This document shows positions 1 to 9,832 of a DNA stretch of 64,000 bases, one piece after another (the first letter of the stretch is position 1; each line of letters starts with the position of its first letter). The DNA is from Paralvinella palmiformis (taxonomy: Eukaryota > Annelida > Polychaeta > Terebellida > Alvinellidae), in assembly GCA_025642065.1 (NCBI GenBank), contig JAODUP010000184.1, positions 374,001 through 438,000 of the forward strand, written 5' to 3'. The notes beneath the pieces are model-generated. The model was given only the letters and a program-made list of their open reading frames with translations, searched no databases and was not told where the DNA came from. Both the position numbers and the translations under genes were made by a program.

Positions 1-441
1 CATCCAATTCTTAATACCAGAAAGACATTATTTCGTCAATGTGAATGTCGGGTATAGAATTAGACCAGAACTGCCAATATTTTCATATGGTTATATATTT
101 TTGTTTATTTTGGATAAAATTCAAAAAGGTTTTTATATGGTTGATCAATCTCGTTTGTCAAATAAGACTCAATCATTGAACATAGCACTCGGATAGTGCA
201 GTGGGTAGGCTACTATCTGTATAGAACAGCCTTTCTACCATTAGATTAGGGTAGGCTAGGTATGATTGGTGATATGATTAAACTCACACATTCCCCCTTT
301 TAAAGACTTTCATCCTTGTTATTAAATACCTTCTTATATCAATTCTTCTTTCGACTGACATAAACTTTTCTGTTCATGATTCGGACTGGCTTTTGCCAGA
401 GTGCTACTGGAGTACCGAGTAGATATCTGAATGGTCTTGAT

Positions 442-603
442 ATCCAGATGGATCCAATATACATTAATATTCCATTGTTTATAAACCCAGTTTAAAGGGC
501 ACCAAACTTGTAGCTTAGATAAATCCAGATGGATCCAATATACAATAATATTCCATTGTTTATAAACCCAGTTTAAAGGGCACCAAACTTGTAGCTTAGA
601 TAA
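442..603. repeat. 81-bp tandem duplication, two copies
   Basis: The unit starts ATCCAGATGGATCCAATATA at 442 and again at 523 and runs to TAGCTTAGATAA. The copies differ by about one base (CATTAA versus CAATAA), so the duplication is recent. Confidence 0.9.
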
Positions 604-2213
604 AATGTCAACACCAAGCCAGTTTGGATTAAAATATAAAGAACAAAGGATGTTTATAAAAAGAATTCCTCTAGATCGATACCACCCGCTGGGCTGGCTT
701 CATATATTAGATACCAGTCAGGCAATTATTTTACTCCTGATGTGGCGGGAACTTAGTTTACCTCCTGTATGAGAGATTGCCCCTGGCAGCAAGAGAATCA
801 CTGAAGAACATAAATAACATGACAATGACTGCAACTTTACAAGTTTCACATAAAAGTATTGATAATTAATATAGCTGGATAGAGATGACATCAAATACTG
901 AGGGATGCCAGCGTTCTGTGGATCTGCAGATTTCCATGTTTTTTTGGCCTCTTCTGGGTCATTTCTGTGGATTATTTGCAATGCACTCCAAATATTTTCT
1001 GGTTTTCCATTGGCATCCCAGAATACTACATTGGTTGCTGATTAGGTCTGTGTAGTTCATCTTTTGATTTGTCTGTCAGTGGCATTGCACTTGAATATAT
1101 ACACATATAAAATCATCCTGATAACTTTTGTCATCCAGTCAAATACTGTTCCATGTAATTATGTCTCTGGTTAAGTCATATGCCAGTTGTGCATTTAGAG
1201 AAGCACCCCGACCTTTGTCAAACAAGTTGTCAATGGAGAGTAGAAGTAACTTGACTCTTGAACAAAAATTTATCTGTTGAAGGTTGTTTTCATCAATAAT
1301 TAATATCTTTATCGTTCAAATTTCTTATCACATTTATGTTCATCTTTTTGGAGTTAAGTAAACAGCACATATTAATGGGTTTGGCTTTTTATAGTGCTTA
1401 TAATCTAAATAATATAACTTGATATATTTTCTGTAATTAGTAGATTACAGTTACCTTTTGTTATTTATATTATAATAGTTGCCCATTTTGGAGAAACCAT
1501 GACTAATAATAATATAACATAACTGAAGGGAAAGAAATATACTTGAATATATGTATGTTTGTTGGGTGGAAGAAAGACATATTGGAATGAAACAACTGTT
1601 ATGCTTTCTTTCCCCCTCACCACCATTCTTGTAAGTTTGTATATATTGTGAGATTTCATTTTGGTAATCAGTAGTATGTGGGAAGATGAGACCAATTCCA
1701 TCTTCTTTGCTGCTCCAGCAATGCACTAGTTTTATAATGCTTCTGACTGACCAGTGGGGCTTTGAGGAAGTAATTTCTGATGAACAGGCAGGGTTAGAAT
1801 ATAAATAATGATTAGGGGGGGGGGGGAAATTGAATAAATCAATGAAATATATTCGTTTGATTTTTTCATTGTTCTCGACAAATCAGCAAGTGTAGTTCTG
1901 AAAATAAATAAACTTATAGAATATCATACTATACCCAATTGGCTGAACATTTTATTCCTACCCTTTATAAAGAATTAAAACAAAGTTAAATACAAATCTA
2001 AACTTGATTTTTAAATGTGAACAGTTAAATCAACTGGCAGTAGCATGCAAAATCAAAGACAACCGGAAAAATCAATATTTGGATTTTTTTCATGTTGATT
2101 TAATCAGTACCAACCCTGTGCACAGCGTGTAACATATTGTTTGCACTGGAGTATAAAAAAGTACTGTTCACCCAAAGATGCATCTCCAGTACAGAGCAGC
2201 TCAGTGAATAATT

Positions 2214-2392
2214 TAGGTCTAACTGGTAGCGCGTAGGATTATAGATCACTACTACTCATGTTTGAATCTTGGTGTGGGCATATCTGAAGGTTGTTTCATC
2301 CTTGACTTTGCTTCATTACCTTTGGAAGTCACATGGCTCATCTCGCCTTCCTTGTGCACAAAAGTGTCCGTAAAACACCAGTCGTCATCATC
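2214..2392 (+). mobile_element. tRNA-derived SINE, family A
   Basis: The head has TCTAACTGGTAGCGCG (A-box-like) and TTTGAATCTTGG (B-box-like). The body GTGGGCATATCTGAAGGTTG is followed by TTCATCCTTGACTTTGCTTC and the 3' end AAAGTGTCCGTAAAACACCA then GTCATCATC. This body recurs at many sites in the window. Confidence 0.85.
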
Positions 2393-3483
2393 CTGGCTCA
2401 TTGAACTCCTTGCCATTGTTCACGGCCCACCATCATTAGGGTGGTGCTGAATAACCTCGCCACTGTAGACCATCATAACAAAATTGATTTAAGTACGTTA
2501 GTTTGTTGATATATGGTTACCGTAGTGTTCTGATGCCCAAGTTTTGTTATTCTAGTGTGTTCCCATCTTCAGTAATGAGAGATAATGAAAATATGGTCTA
2601 GCAGAATGGCTGTCAGCAAAATCCATAGTGGTAGATAAATGACAGTATGTTTGGGGGGGGGGGGTCTTGACTGGATCCATGTCTATTGCTGTTATTAGAA
2701 AGTTTGGTGGAGATAATTTTAGCTGTCATGTTTCACTCTTCTGAAGCCATAAACAAGTACCTACTGAAGTGAACAAGTTTTGGGGTGAAATATTTCCGTA
2801 GAAGAAACTGGTTGCTGCATGTACCAGTGGAGCCTATGTATGCTGAAGGTTTATTTTATGTCATGGTCTTGTTTTTTTTGTAAACTTTAAATGTAGCCTT
2901 GTATCCAGAAAATTCAGCTAATAGTCCACGTTCCTATTCATCCGAAGCATGACAGAAAATTCCAATGAATTCAGCGACGTTATTCTTGGTGTTTAAAGTT
3001 CTAGTTTTCACATACTGAGGTGTACAAAAAGGTCTGATCAAACAGACTTTTATTATCTGTTCTTTAAATTGGTGATAGTCCTATTCTGCACTCAAGATCA
3101 GCATTATAGTGTGTGATCACACTAATGTGATAATTGAAAGCAAGCCACTTCCAAACATGTTGTACATTGTCCAGTTGGTACTACATGACAAGAACATAGC
3201 TTTGGGATGTCAGATCCATGATTACTCCTTGTTACTGCGGTTCAGAAACTGATACACGACAATAGATGGCATTGTCTCTTTAGATGGGGAAAAAATAGAC
3301 AGGCAATAGATACTTCATCGAAGTAATGAATCTTTTAGTACACCTTTTCAGGAATATTTAATAATTATCACCGGATGTGGAATAGTCTCATCTTCACCTA
3401 TTCCAGCCAGCAGCCACTTTGAATCATATGAGCACGACAAAAAAATTCAGTTGTCCAGACATTGTCTTAACACTGCTGTAAGT

Positions 3484-3795
3484 GCTATTATTTGGGACAG
3501 AAAAGAAAGAAGTTACCAAAGCAAACACTGAATGTCCTTGTCCACCACATTTTTTCCGAGCCTCATAGTAGGAGCAGTTTTTCATCCAACCAGACAAGGT
3601 TTTTCTCCCCCTGTTATGCCATATACTGTAAATTCTAAATTTATTTAGAATGAGTCCCTGCTGAGGTAGCTGTAAGCCATGTAAAGTGATTTCCATTTGG
3701 CCATTATTATTATTATATTACAAGGTTACTATTTTGGACAGAAAAGAAAGTTACAAAAGTGTCCTTGTCCACCACATTTTTTCCCAGCTTCACCA
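3484..3795. repeat. Direct repeats of about 70 bp on both sides of a truncated SINE
   Basis: TTGGGACAGAAAAGAAAGAA with GTCCTTGTCCACCACATTTT before the SINE recurs as TTGGACAGAAAAGAAAG with GTCCTTGTCCACCACATTTT after it. The repeats are much longer than a normal target duplication and the second copy has a short deletion. Confidence 0.82.
3555..3712 (+). mobile_element. Family B SINE, 5'-truncated
   Basis: It begins in the body (AGGAGCAGTTTTTCATCCAA), keeps AAATTTATTTAGAATGAGTC and ends with an ATT repeat tail. It lies between two copies of a flank sequence. Confidence 0.78.
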
Positions 3796-4123
3796 TCATT
3801 TGATATCATCTTATCTGAATCTTCATCCACACATTTGCTTTTCTCGATACTAAGTAGCTGTTGTCACAATACTACTGCAAGACCTAACATTTAGTCTTCC
3901 GTTATATACTGGATGGCTTTTTAGAATCACCTCGGATGAGAGACATGCACAATAATCAATATTTACCTCTGTCACCTAGCAAGTCATCAGAATTGTGTCA
4001 TTATTTACAAACACAACCCTGTATGGTAGACAGGCAAATATTGTAGTTTAATGTGATGTCGAAACATAGCAATTTGGTTGAAATAACCTATGACAGGTCA
4101 CATAGAATTTTACCAAATTGACA

Positions 4124-4499
4124 ACAATCTGGTGGGGTTGTTCCTTGTCACAGCTACTGGTCTAAATATAACAATCTGGTGGGGTTGTTCCTTGTCACAG
4201 CTACTGGTCTAAATATAACAATCTGGTGGGGTTGTTCCTTGTCACAGCTACTGGTCTAAATATAACAATCTGGTGGGGTTGTTCCTTGTCACAGCTACTG
4301 GTCTAAATATAACAATCTGGTGGGGTTGTTCCTTGTCACAGCTACTGGTCTAAATATAACAATCTGGTGGGGTTGTTCCTTGTCACAGCTACTGGTCTAA
4401 ATATAACAATCTGGTGGGGTTGTTCCTTGTCACAGCTACTGGTCTAAATATAACAATCTGGTGGGGTTGTTCCTTGTCACAGCTACTGGTCTAAATATA
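4124..4499. repeat. 47-bp minisatellite, eight near-identical units
   Basis: Units begin ACAATCTGGTGGGGTTGTTC at 4124, 4171, 4218, 4265, 4312, 4359, 4406 and 4453. I see no differences between units, which points to very recent expansion or homogenisation (or an assembly choice). Confidence 0.97.
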
Positions 4500-4828
4500 T
4501 TTGATTTACTACAGGTGTTCAGTTCCTGTTTTACCAGTGCAGACATCTTACTGAGCATTTCAATTAATAAATATACATGTTTCCATGGCTCCTTTCAATC
4601 TCTGTATGCTACATGTCCTTTAATGGATTAATAGGACAAAGACAGGGAATCCATGTTAAATTGATTTATTTGTCCTGTGATAAACATATTTATATTAAAA
4701 AAATCCACGATGCTTTCACATATCTATTGGTTAATGAATATGCAAGCTAGTATGGTGTCTAGAGCCTCACTATGACTTGATTATTAATGGTCAATTCTAG
4801 CAAATAAAGCTGTAAATATTATATACCA

Positions 4829-5112
4829 CCTCTATGCCCTAGTGGGTAAAAGCGTGGGACTTTCTTATTCATGGTCATGCTGTGCGGGAGGTCGGAGGTT
4901 AGAATCCCAGACTTGGCACTATAGTGGGAGGAGTTTTTCATCCAACCAGGCAACTGGTATGGTTTTCTACGCCGATTATGTCATATATTGTAAATTCAAA
5001 ATTTATTTAGAATTAGTCCCCCTGGTGAAGCAGTAGATTACAGACCATATGCATCTCCCTGATATGATGTAGCTAAGCCAAGTAAAATAACTACCATTTC
5101 AGCCATTGTTAT
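4829..5112 (+). mobile_element. tRNA-derived SINE, family B, full length
   Basis: The tRNA-like head GCCCTAGTGGGTAAAAGCGT with B box AGGTTAGAATCCC is followed by GGGAGGAGTTTTTCATCCAA, CAGGCAACTGGTATGG and AAATTTATTTAGAAT. The 3' end is TTTCAGCCATTG. A second full copy is at 48471-48768. Confidence 0.82.
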
Positions 5113-5113
5113 A

Positions 5114-5240
5114 TTACAAGGCACTGCAGTAGTGTAGTGGGTAGAGAAATGTACTGGACATACCTAGGTCGTGCTTCAGATTCCAGTGTTACCTGTGTTT
5201 GTGCTTTACTGGATGCTTTCATTGTGACCAGTTCATTTGG
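5114..5240 (+). mobile_element. Family C-like tRNA-SINE fragment
   Basis: It shows GTAGTGTAGTGGGTAGAGAA (A-box-like) and CTTCAGATTCCAGTGTTACC (B-box-like). The 3' end is unclear. It directly follows the family B copy at 4829-5112. Confidence 0.5.
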
Positions 5241-6089
5241 TAAACAAAGTACATACCCACTCGTCGTGTAATTTACATCCAAGTAATTTTTAGACATAAA
5301 TGTTTCACAAGGTGTTGTATACAATCCTTTTGAGTGAAATCAGCTGGTAAATTAAAAATTTTGATAGCTTATCCTAATCATATGATGTATGCATAATGTT
5401 TGACCTGCACTTGAATTCCTTGTATTTCTTTATTGCATACTATTGAGTAGGAAATCCATCCATTGAATAATAAATGAGAGACATGTTTATATTGATTTTC
5501 CCACATAATTCAGTTTTTTCTCATGGCAGACAGCTATGCCTGTATACACCACCACCAGGAAAAATGGACCATGTCATTTGAGACCATTTATCTGTTAAGG
5601 TCTGAAGTGAAAGGTCAATATTTTCCCTTTCACAAGGGCTTAATTTGGTCTGTATTGTTTCATTAAAAGAATTTAACAAGTTGGACATCTCTAACTGGCT
5701 GCAATGTTGGACTTTTCACCAGAGTTTAAATTCTAACCAGCCTGCTTATAGATTTTTGAAGGAGAATGACTGATGCAAGTCATCCCCAACTCACCCTCCT
5801 TATTTTTGTAGCTGCTACTTAGCGATGACATGAGTGGATGATGATTAATTCAACTGAGCAGAATTGATACTGTGTTAAATAGAAAATGTGATTACTGTTG
5901 ATAAACCTGTCCCTGAACTAATATATATATATATATATATATATATACCACCCAACCTTATGGGCTTCCTCAGATGTTGTTTTCGGTTGTCTTGTTACAG
6001 TGATATGCTTATATAGCAATGGGTATACATGACTGAGCGAGATTGATTTAACGTGATTGTGACTAGTTCTATCCTGATGTTTGTTTTAG

Positions 6090-6250
6090 GATATGATAAT
6101 GAGCTTCCGGGTATCGGAGCTCCAAGTTCTGCTTGGATTTGCTGGACGCAACAAAAGTGGAAGAAAGCAGGAACTGCTCTCCAGATGTCTGCTACTTATT
6201 GAGAAAGGATGCTCAACAGCTATACACATCAAGATCAAAGATCTATATCG
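6090..6250 (+). CDS. PIAS: PIAS coding exon 1 seen: SAP domain
   Basis: The acceptor is TTGTTTTAG before 6090 and the donor is GT at 6251. The exon encodes DMIMSFRVSELQVLLGFAG and then a basic stretch (RNKSGRKQELL) and KIKDLYR, which is the PIAS SAP box that binds AT-rich DNA and transcription factors. The LxxLL coregulator motif is at residues 10-14 (LQVLL) if Met 6093 is residue 1. Vertebrate PIAS has an intron at the same place, just before the MVMS-like residues, so a short upstream exon with the real start is likely. Initiation at 6093 or at the second ATG 6099 is possible if the upstream exon is non-coding. The exon leaves two bases (CG) that the next exon completes to Arg. Confidence 0.93.
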
Positions 6251-6299
6251 GTTAGTTGTTTATGTATATATGTAATATATATATCCCTTCTAATAGGTG

Positions 6300-6340
<41 letters not shown>

Positions 6341-7037
6341 TAGGTGTAATATTATATATATATATATATGCACACTCCTTTATTTCATTGAGTCCTTCAT
6401 TTCTTTGCATAGATTAGTAAATGAATATAACTTTGTACCAGTTATTGAAATTTGACTGCCTGCATTTTTCATTTGCAAAACAGATTTCTGTAAATTTTTC
6501 TAGTAAATATCAAATCATCTGTTTTTCTAGCTACCAAATGCATTCCTTTCATTGTGTAATTTAACTATTTTGTGACTAGAAAATGCAGTCATTAAGTTTC
6601 TGCATTTGTGATGTTTCCATTAAATGAACATAGTACAGTGAGTCAAAATAGGCAAGTGTAACTTTAAAAAGGTTTACCATATATGAATATGTTTGTAATT
6701 CAAAAATATAGTATTAGGGTAAATATTCTTAAAAGAAATTTCCTATGTTAAATCAGTTCCGATTTACAAAAATCCCACCCTTTTTGTGTATTGATTTTGA
6801 ATATTGGCTTCTTAGCTGGTACTTAGTGATAGTCTGAGCAGGTACTAGTACATTGGTTGAGGTAAAGATGTTGGCTAGACATGGAGGAATAAAAGTGATA
6901 TTTTAAAAATTGCCTTGTTGCATTCAAATTGTGAGATGCAAATCAGATTTTGGAATACAGTGAAATTAATTGTTACTTGAGCGGGATGTTTATATGCTTG
7001 CATTTATGGTAACATAGTCTTAACACGTTCCATACAG
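6251..7037 (+). other. PIAS intron with AT dinucleotide repeats
   Basis: The 787-nt intron begins with two (AT)n tracts. They are separated by a copied 20-base spacer (TCCCTTCTAATAGGTGTAAT at about 6284 and again at 6332), so the spacer and tract were duplicated together. No other feature was seen. Confidence 0.7.
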
Positions 7038-7138
7038 GCGGAGATTTCCAGCAAACAAACCAGGCATCAGTCCAACTAAGGCTGCAGTGATGGCTGTGGG
7101 TGATCCAGTTTCAGACTCAATATCATCGACAAAACGAG
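7038..7138 (+). CDS. PIAS: PIAS coding exon 2: end of SAP region and linker
   Basis: The acceptor CATACAG precedes 7038 and the donor GTAACT follows 7138. The first base completes Arg, giving LYRRRFPANKPGISPTK across the junction. The RRRFP run directly after the SAP helices is typical of PIAS proteins. The rest (AAVMAVGDPVSDSISSTKR) is a flexible Ser-rich linker with no recognised domain. The exon ends in phase 1. Confidence 0.9.
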
Positions 7139-7972
7139 GTAACTTTGTGACATTTCTGTTGGTTCACTTTTAAGCAAATGTGGCACCGTTTAAAACTAAC
7201 AACAGTCATGGTTAGCTCTCTCTCTCTCTGTGTAATGTTCTAACTTCAATGGTGATTGGTATTTGAAAAGCTTGGTGATAACATTTGTTTCAATTCAGAT
7301 TTGAGTCAACCAAGGGCTATTTTACTGTATTCACTGTAGCATAAAGACACTTGTGATTAGTCAGTATCGGGCGACATCCATCAGTTAAGATTAGAATATG
7401 ATTGTCTTGCTGTGTGAGTGTGCACCATATAATCGAATTATTGTAACTCTCTTTGGTGTAAAGCTTTATGTGATTGGTGTGCTGGGAGCAAGCAGTTTGG
7501 AATGGAATTTGTCTAATGCAGGCATGACAGAATTAGTTGTTTTTCCGATTTCTGTTTTTGGTTTCAAATTTGTTGTATATATGCAACTTTTAAGTGGGTT
7601 AGAGCCTGCTATTACTCTGTTTGAGGAGTATGTCAATGAAATAGACCAGAAATTATTGTCATTCACTGGGTACTTGTTTGTGGTGTAACATGGGATTGGT
7701 CCTTTTATGGGGGTAATGGCCAGCTCCTTTCATGTTTGACTTGTTCTGGTTAACTTCATGGATCACACATTAGTTAAAAAGCTATTTAATGTGATTCCTG
7801 CACTTGTCACGACCGCAAGGGAGAAAAATTATTTTTGGGAAAGCCCGTCCACTATTTCCTCAATGGTTTGGCCGAGTTTCCTTCCCAAATTGGTGTCTCT
7901 GTTTGTGCTTTTCTCGTGAAAAGTGACATTTCTCCATGCTAATGCATCATGTCGTGTTGCCTTCCTTTACAG
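7139..7972 (+). other. PIAS intron, no feature recognised
   Basis: The 834-nt intron has a short CT tract near 7218. An open frame at 7398-7688 has no splice or family support and looks like chance. A polypyrimidine tract leads into the microexon acceptor at 7971-7972. Confidence 0.6.
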
Positions 7973-8005
7973 GTTACAATCCATATGGCGGCACATTGCC
8001 TTATG
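7973..8005 (+). CDS. PIAS: PIAS coding exon 3: 33-nt microexon in the linker
   Basis: This 33-nt exon has a strong acceptor (CCTTCCTTTACAG) and a perfect donor (GTAAGT). It starts and ends in phase 1, so it can be included or skipped without changing frame. It encodes a Gly/Tyr/Pro-rich segment, YNPYGGTLPYG-like with its neighbours, between the SAP and PINIT domains. The support is splice signals and phase; I do not know a vertebrate counterpart. Skipping would remove eleven residues of linker only. Confidence 0.75.
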
Positions 8006-8911
8006 GTAAGTTTGTTGCTGGATCTGCATGATACGCCGTAATATTGCAGTTGTATCATATCCACGGCTGTCAGTTCAAACAGAACCTTTGTAACCTGAAG
8101 TTACAGCATTTTATTGTGTTGTGTTCCTAACCTGCAAATGTAGACAGTCCTGTAATGTCATTGGTGTTATCCTTGCTAGGTATATGTACCGAAATCATAA
8201 CAAAATCTGAACCACAAATGACTTGCTTAAAGACATCACCGCTATTTATTTCATTTGTTTTCTCTCTCAGTGGAATGCAGACCCCAATCTTCACATGTAT
8301 ATATCATGTCTTTTTGGATGTGCTTTTCAAGAGATGCTGAACTTCGACACTCTTTTTTTTATACCACTCACTTGTATACTCTTTGTACTTCTAGTGTGTA
8401 GTTTAGCAGCAAATATGTATTAGGTAATGATTGGTATTCTTTAAAATAGTGGCTGCCTAATCACTTCTGACAGGAAACAAGTGCAAATCAACATCTACAT
8501 TCATATTTTATCACACATAGAAATGTCACCGAAGATTGGGCTCTTTTTTTTTAGCTGAAATATTTATAAGCTTTACAGATGAGTGAATCCAGAATTGATG
8601 AATGGCCAGTTGCATGTTAGAAAATAACTATCCAGAATTAGCCTGTTGTACAGGTTGTATAGTTTGTGAAAGTATGTGGGGGAAAGCTTCCTCATTCTGA
8701 CTGGCAACTAAATGTCAAAACCATTTCAAATATCATTATGTTTTTAAAAATACTGTATAAAAGCACCCTTTTAATGTTGAAGTTTTTCTACTTTCCATCT
8801 GTGAGGATGTGAAAGTTGTACATTTATTCCAATTAGATTATGCCATCCATTTTATATTTCCTTACTGTGCATCATCCAGAGTGTTCCATGATTATTTATT
8901 ATCTTCTTCAG
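8006..8911 (+). other. PIAS intron, no feature recognised
   Basis: This is 906 nt of AT-rich sequence. No repeat family or RNA gene was recognised. Confidence 0.6.
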
Positions 8912-9064
8912 GAGCAGGCGGGGCATTAGACTTCTCGACAAAGCATGGCATTGCCTCCTCTACAGCGTCACCACCCAGCCAGGTACCCGTACATCCGGAT
9001 GTACGCTTCAAACGTCTACCATTCTACGACATACTGGGTGAACTACTGAAACCCTCCAGTTTAG
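8912..9064 (+). CDS. PIAS: PIAS coding exon 4: linker and start of PINIT domain
   Basis: The acceptor AG is at 8910-8911 and the donor GTAAGC at 9065. The exon encodes a Gly/Ser/Pro linker and then VRFKRLPFYDILGELLKPSS, which matches the opening of the PIAS PINIT domain (KRLPFFxxLDELxKP in vertebrates). The phase is 1 on both sides (153 nt), so the exon is symmetric, but skipping it would damage the PINIT fold. It corresponds to residues about 98-149. Confidence 0.92.
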
Positions 9065-9646
9065 GTAAGCCAGCCTTTTATATGCAAAAACTCGAATGTT
9101 TTTTTCCCCCTCAAATCACAGCTGACCTTTGTATAGATTTATTACTGCCATGGTAGTCATCTGTTAACTGCCGATTCTTAGCTGTTACCCCGTTTCTCTT
9201 GGTTTCTATACAATCATGTTCTCTAACTGACTTATTGTCTACAAAGTTGTTTTGTTCTGGTAGAAAGCCTTTAAATGCACTTGGAGAAGGAAGTTCTCCA
9301 TTAAATAATACGTTCTGTAGCAGCATGGGAGGGGGGCATTTTTTACTCGGAATAATAATTTTTTAAGGTGTGTTATGTCAAATAGGCAATTATGTATCAC
9401 AAGAAAATGTTCTATTGAACTGAATTATATAGCCTAGGTAAAGTAATTTTGATTGCTCGGCTAACATTGGCTGAGAAAGAGGGCTCTATCCACTTCTTAC
9501 CCCTTAGTAACACTCCCTGTTCCCTCGTCTTAGAACGATGTCCCCCCCCTCCTCGGCTCATGTGAATTTCCATCTAATGATAACATTGAAATCTAATCAG
9601 GTTTGGTAAAAGGTTTTAGTCATAAACTCCCAAAAAACTACTACTG

Positions 9647-9832
9647 GCGCCTCTGTCGTCTAGCGGTAGCGTGTTGGACCACGGATCACTACCACCCGTG
9701 TTCGAATATCGGTGTGGGCATATCTGAAGGTTGTTTCATCTCTGACTTCGCTTCATTACATTTGGAGGTCGTTCGACCCATTTAGCCTACCTTGTGCACA
9801 AAAGTGGCCGTAAAATATCAGTCATCATCATC
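9647..9832 (+). mobile_element. tRNA-derived SINE, family A, full length
   Basis: This good copy has the head GCGCCTCTGTCGTCTAGCGG, the B box GTTCGAATATC and the full body ending in TCATCATCATC. Imperfect flanks (AAAAACTACTACTGG before, AAAAACTAGTATTG after) look like an aged target duplication. Confidence 0.88.

Larger units (their letters stand above)
1..6089 (+). other. Region upstream of the SAP exon: intron 1 or 5' flank with repeats
   Basis: No CpG-rich promoter and no convincing first exon was found. The region holds an 81-bp duplication (442-603), SINE copies (2214-2392, 3555-3712, 4829-5112, about 5114-5240), the 47-bp minisatellite (4124-4499), poly-G runs at about 1817-1826 and 2654-2664, and a TA tract at 5921-5947. 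Given the missing first exon it is most likely PIAS intron 1. Confidence 0.55.

Noticed and set aside
2221..2275. tRNA-like cloverleaf pieces with A and B boxes at many sites
   Set aside because: Each is followed by the same long SINE body and repeat tail, so they are SINE heads, not functional tRNA genes.
4124..4499. CRISPR-like regular repeat
   Set aside because: There are no spacers; units are contiguous 47-bp tandem copies in eukaryotic DNA.
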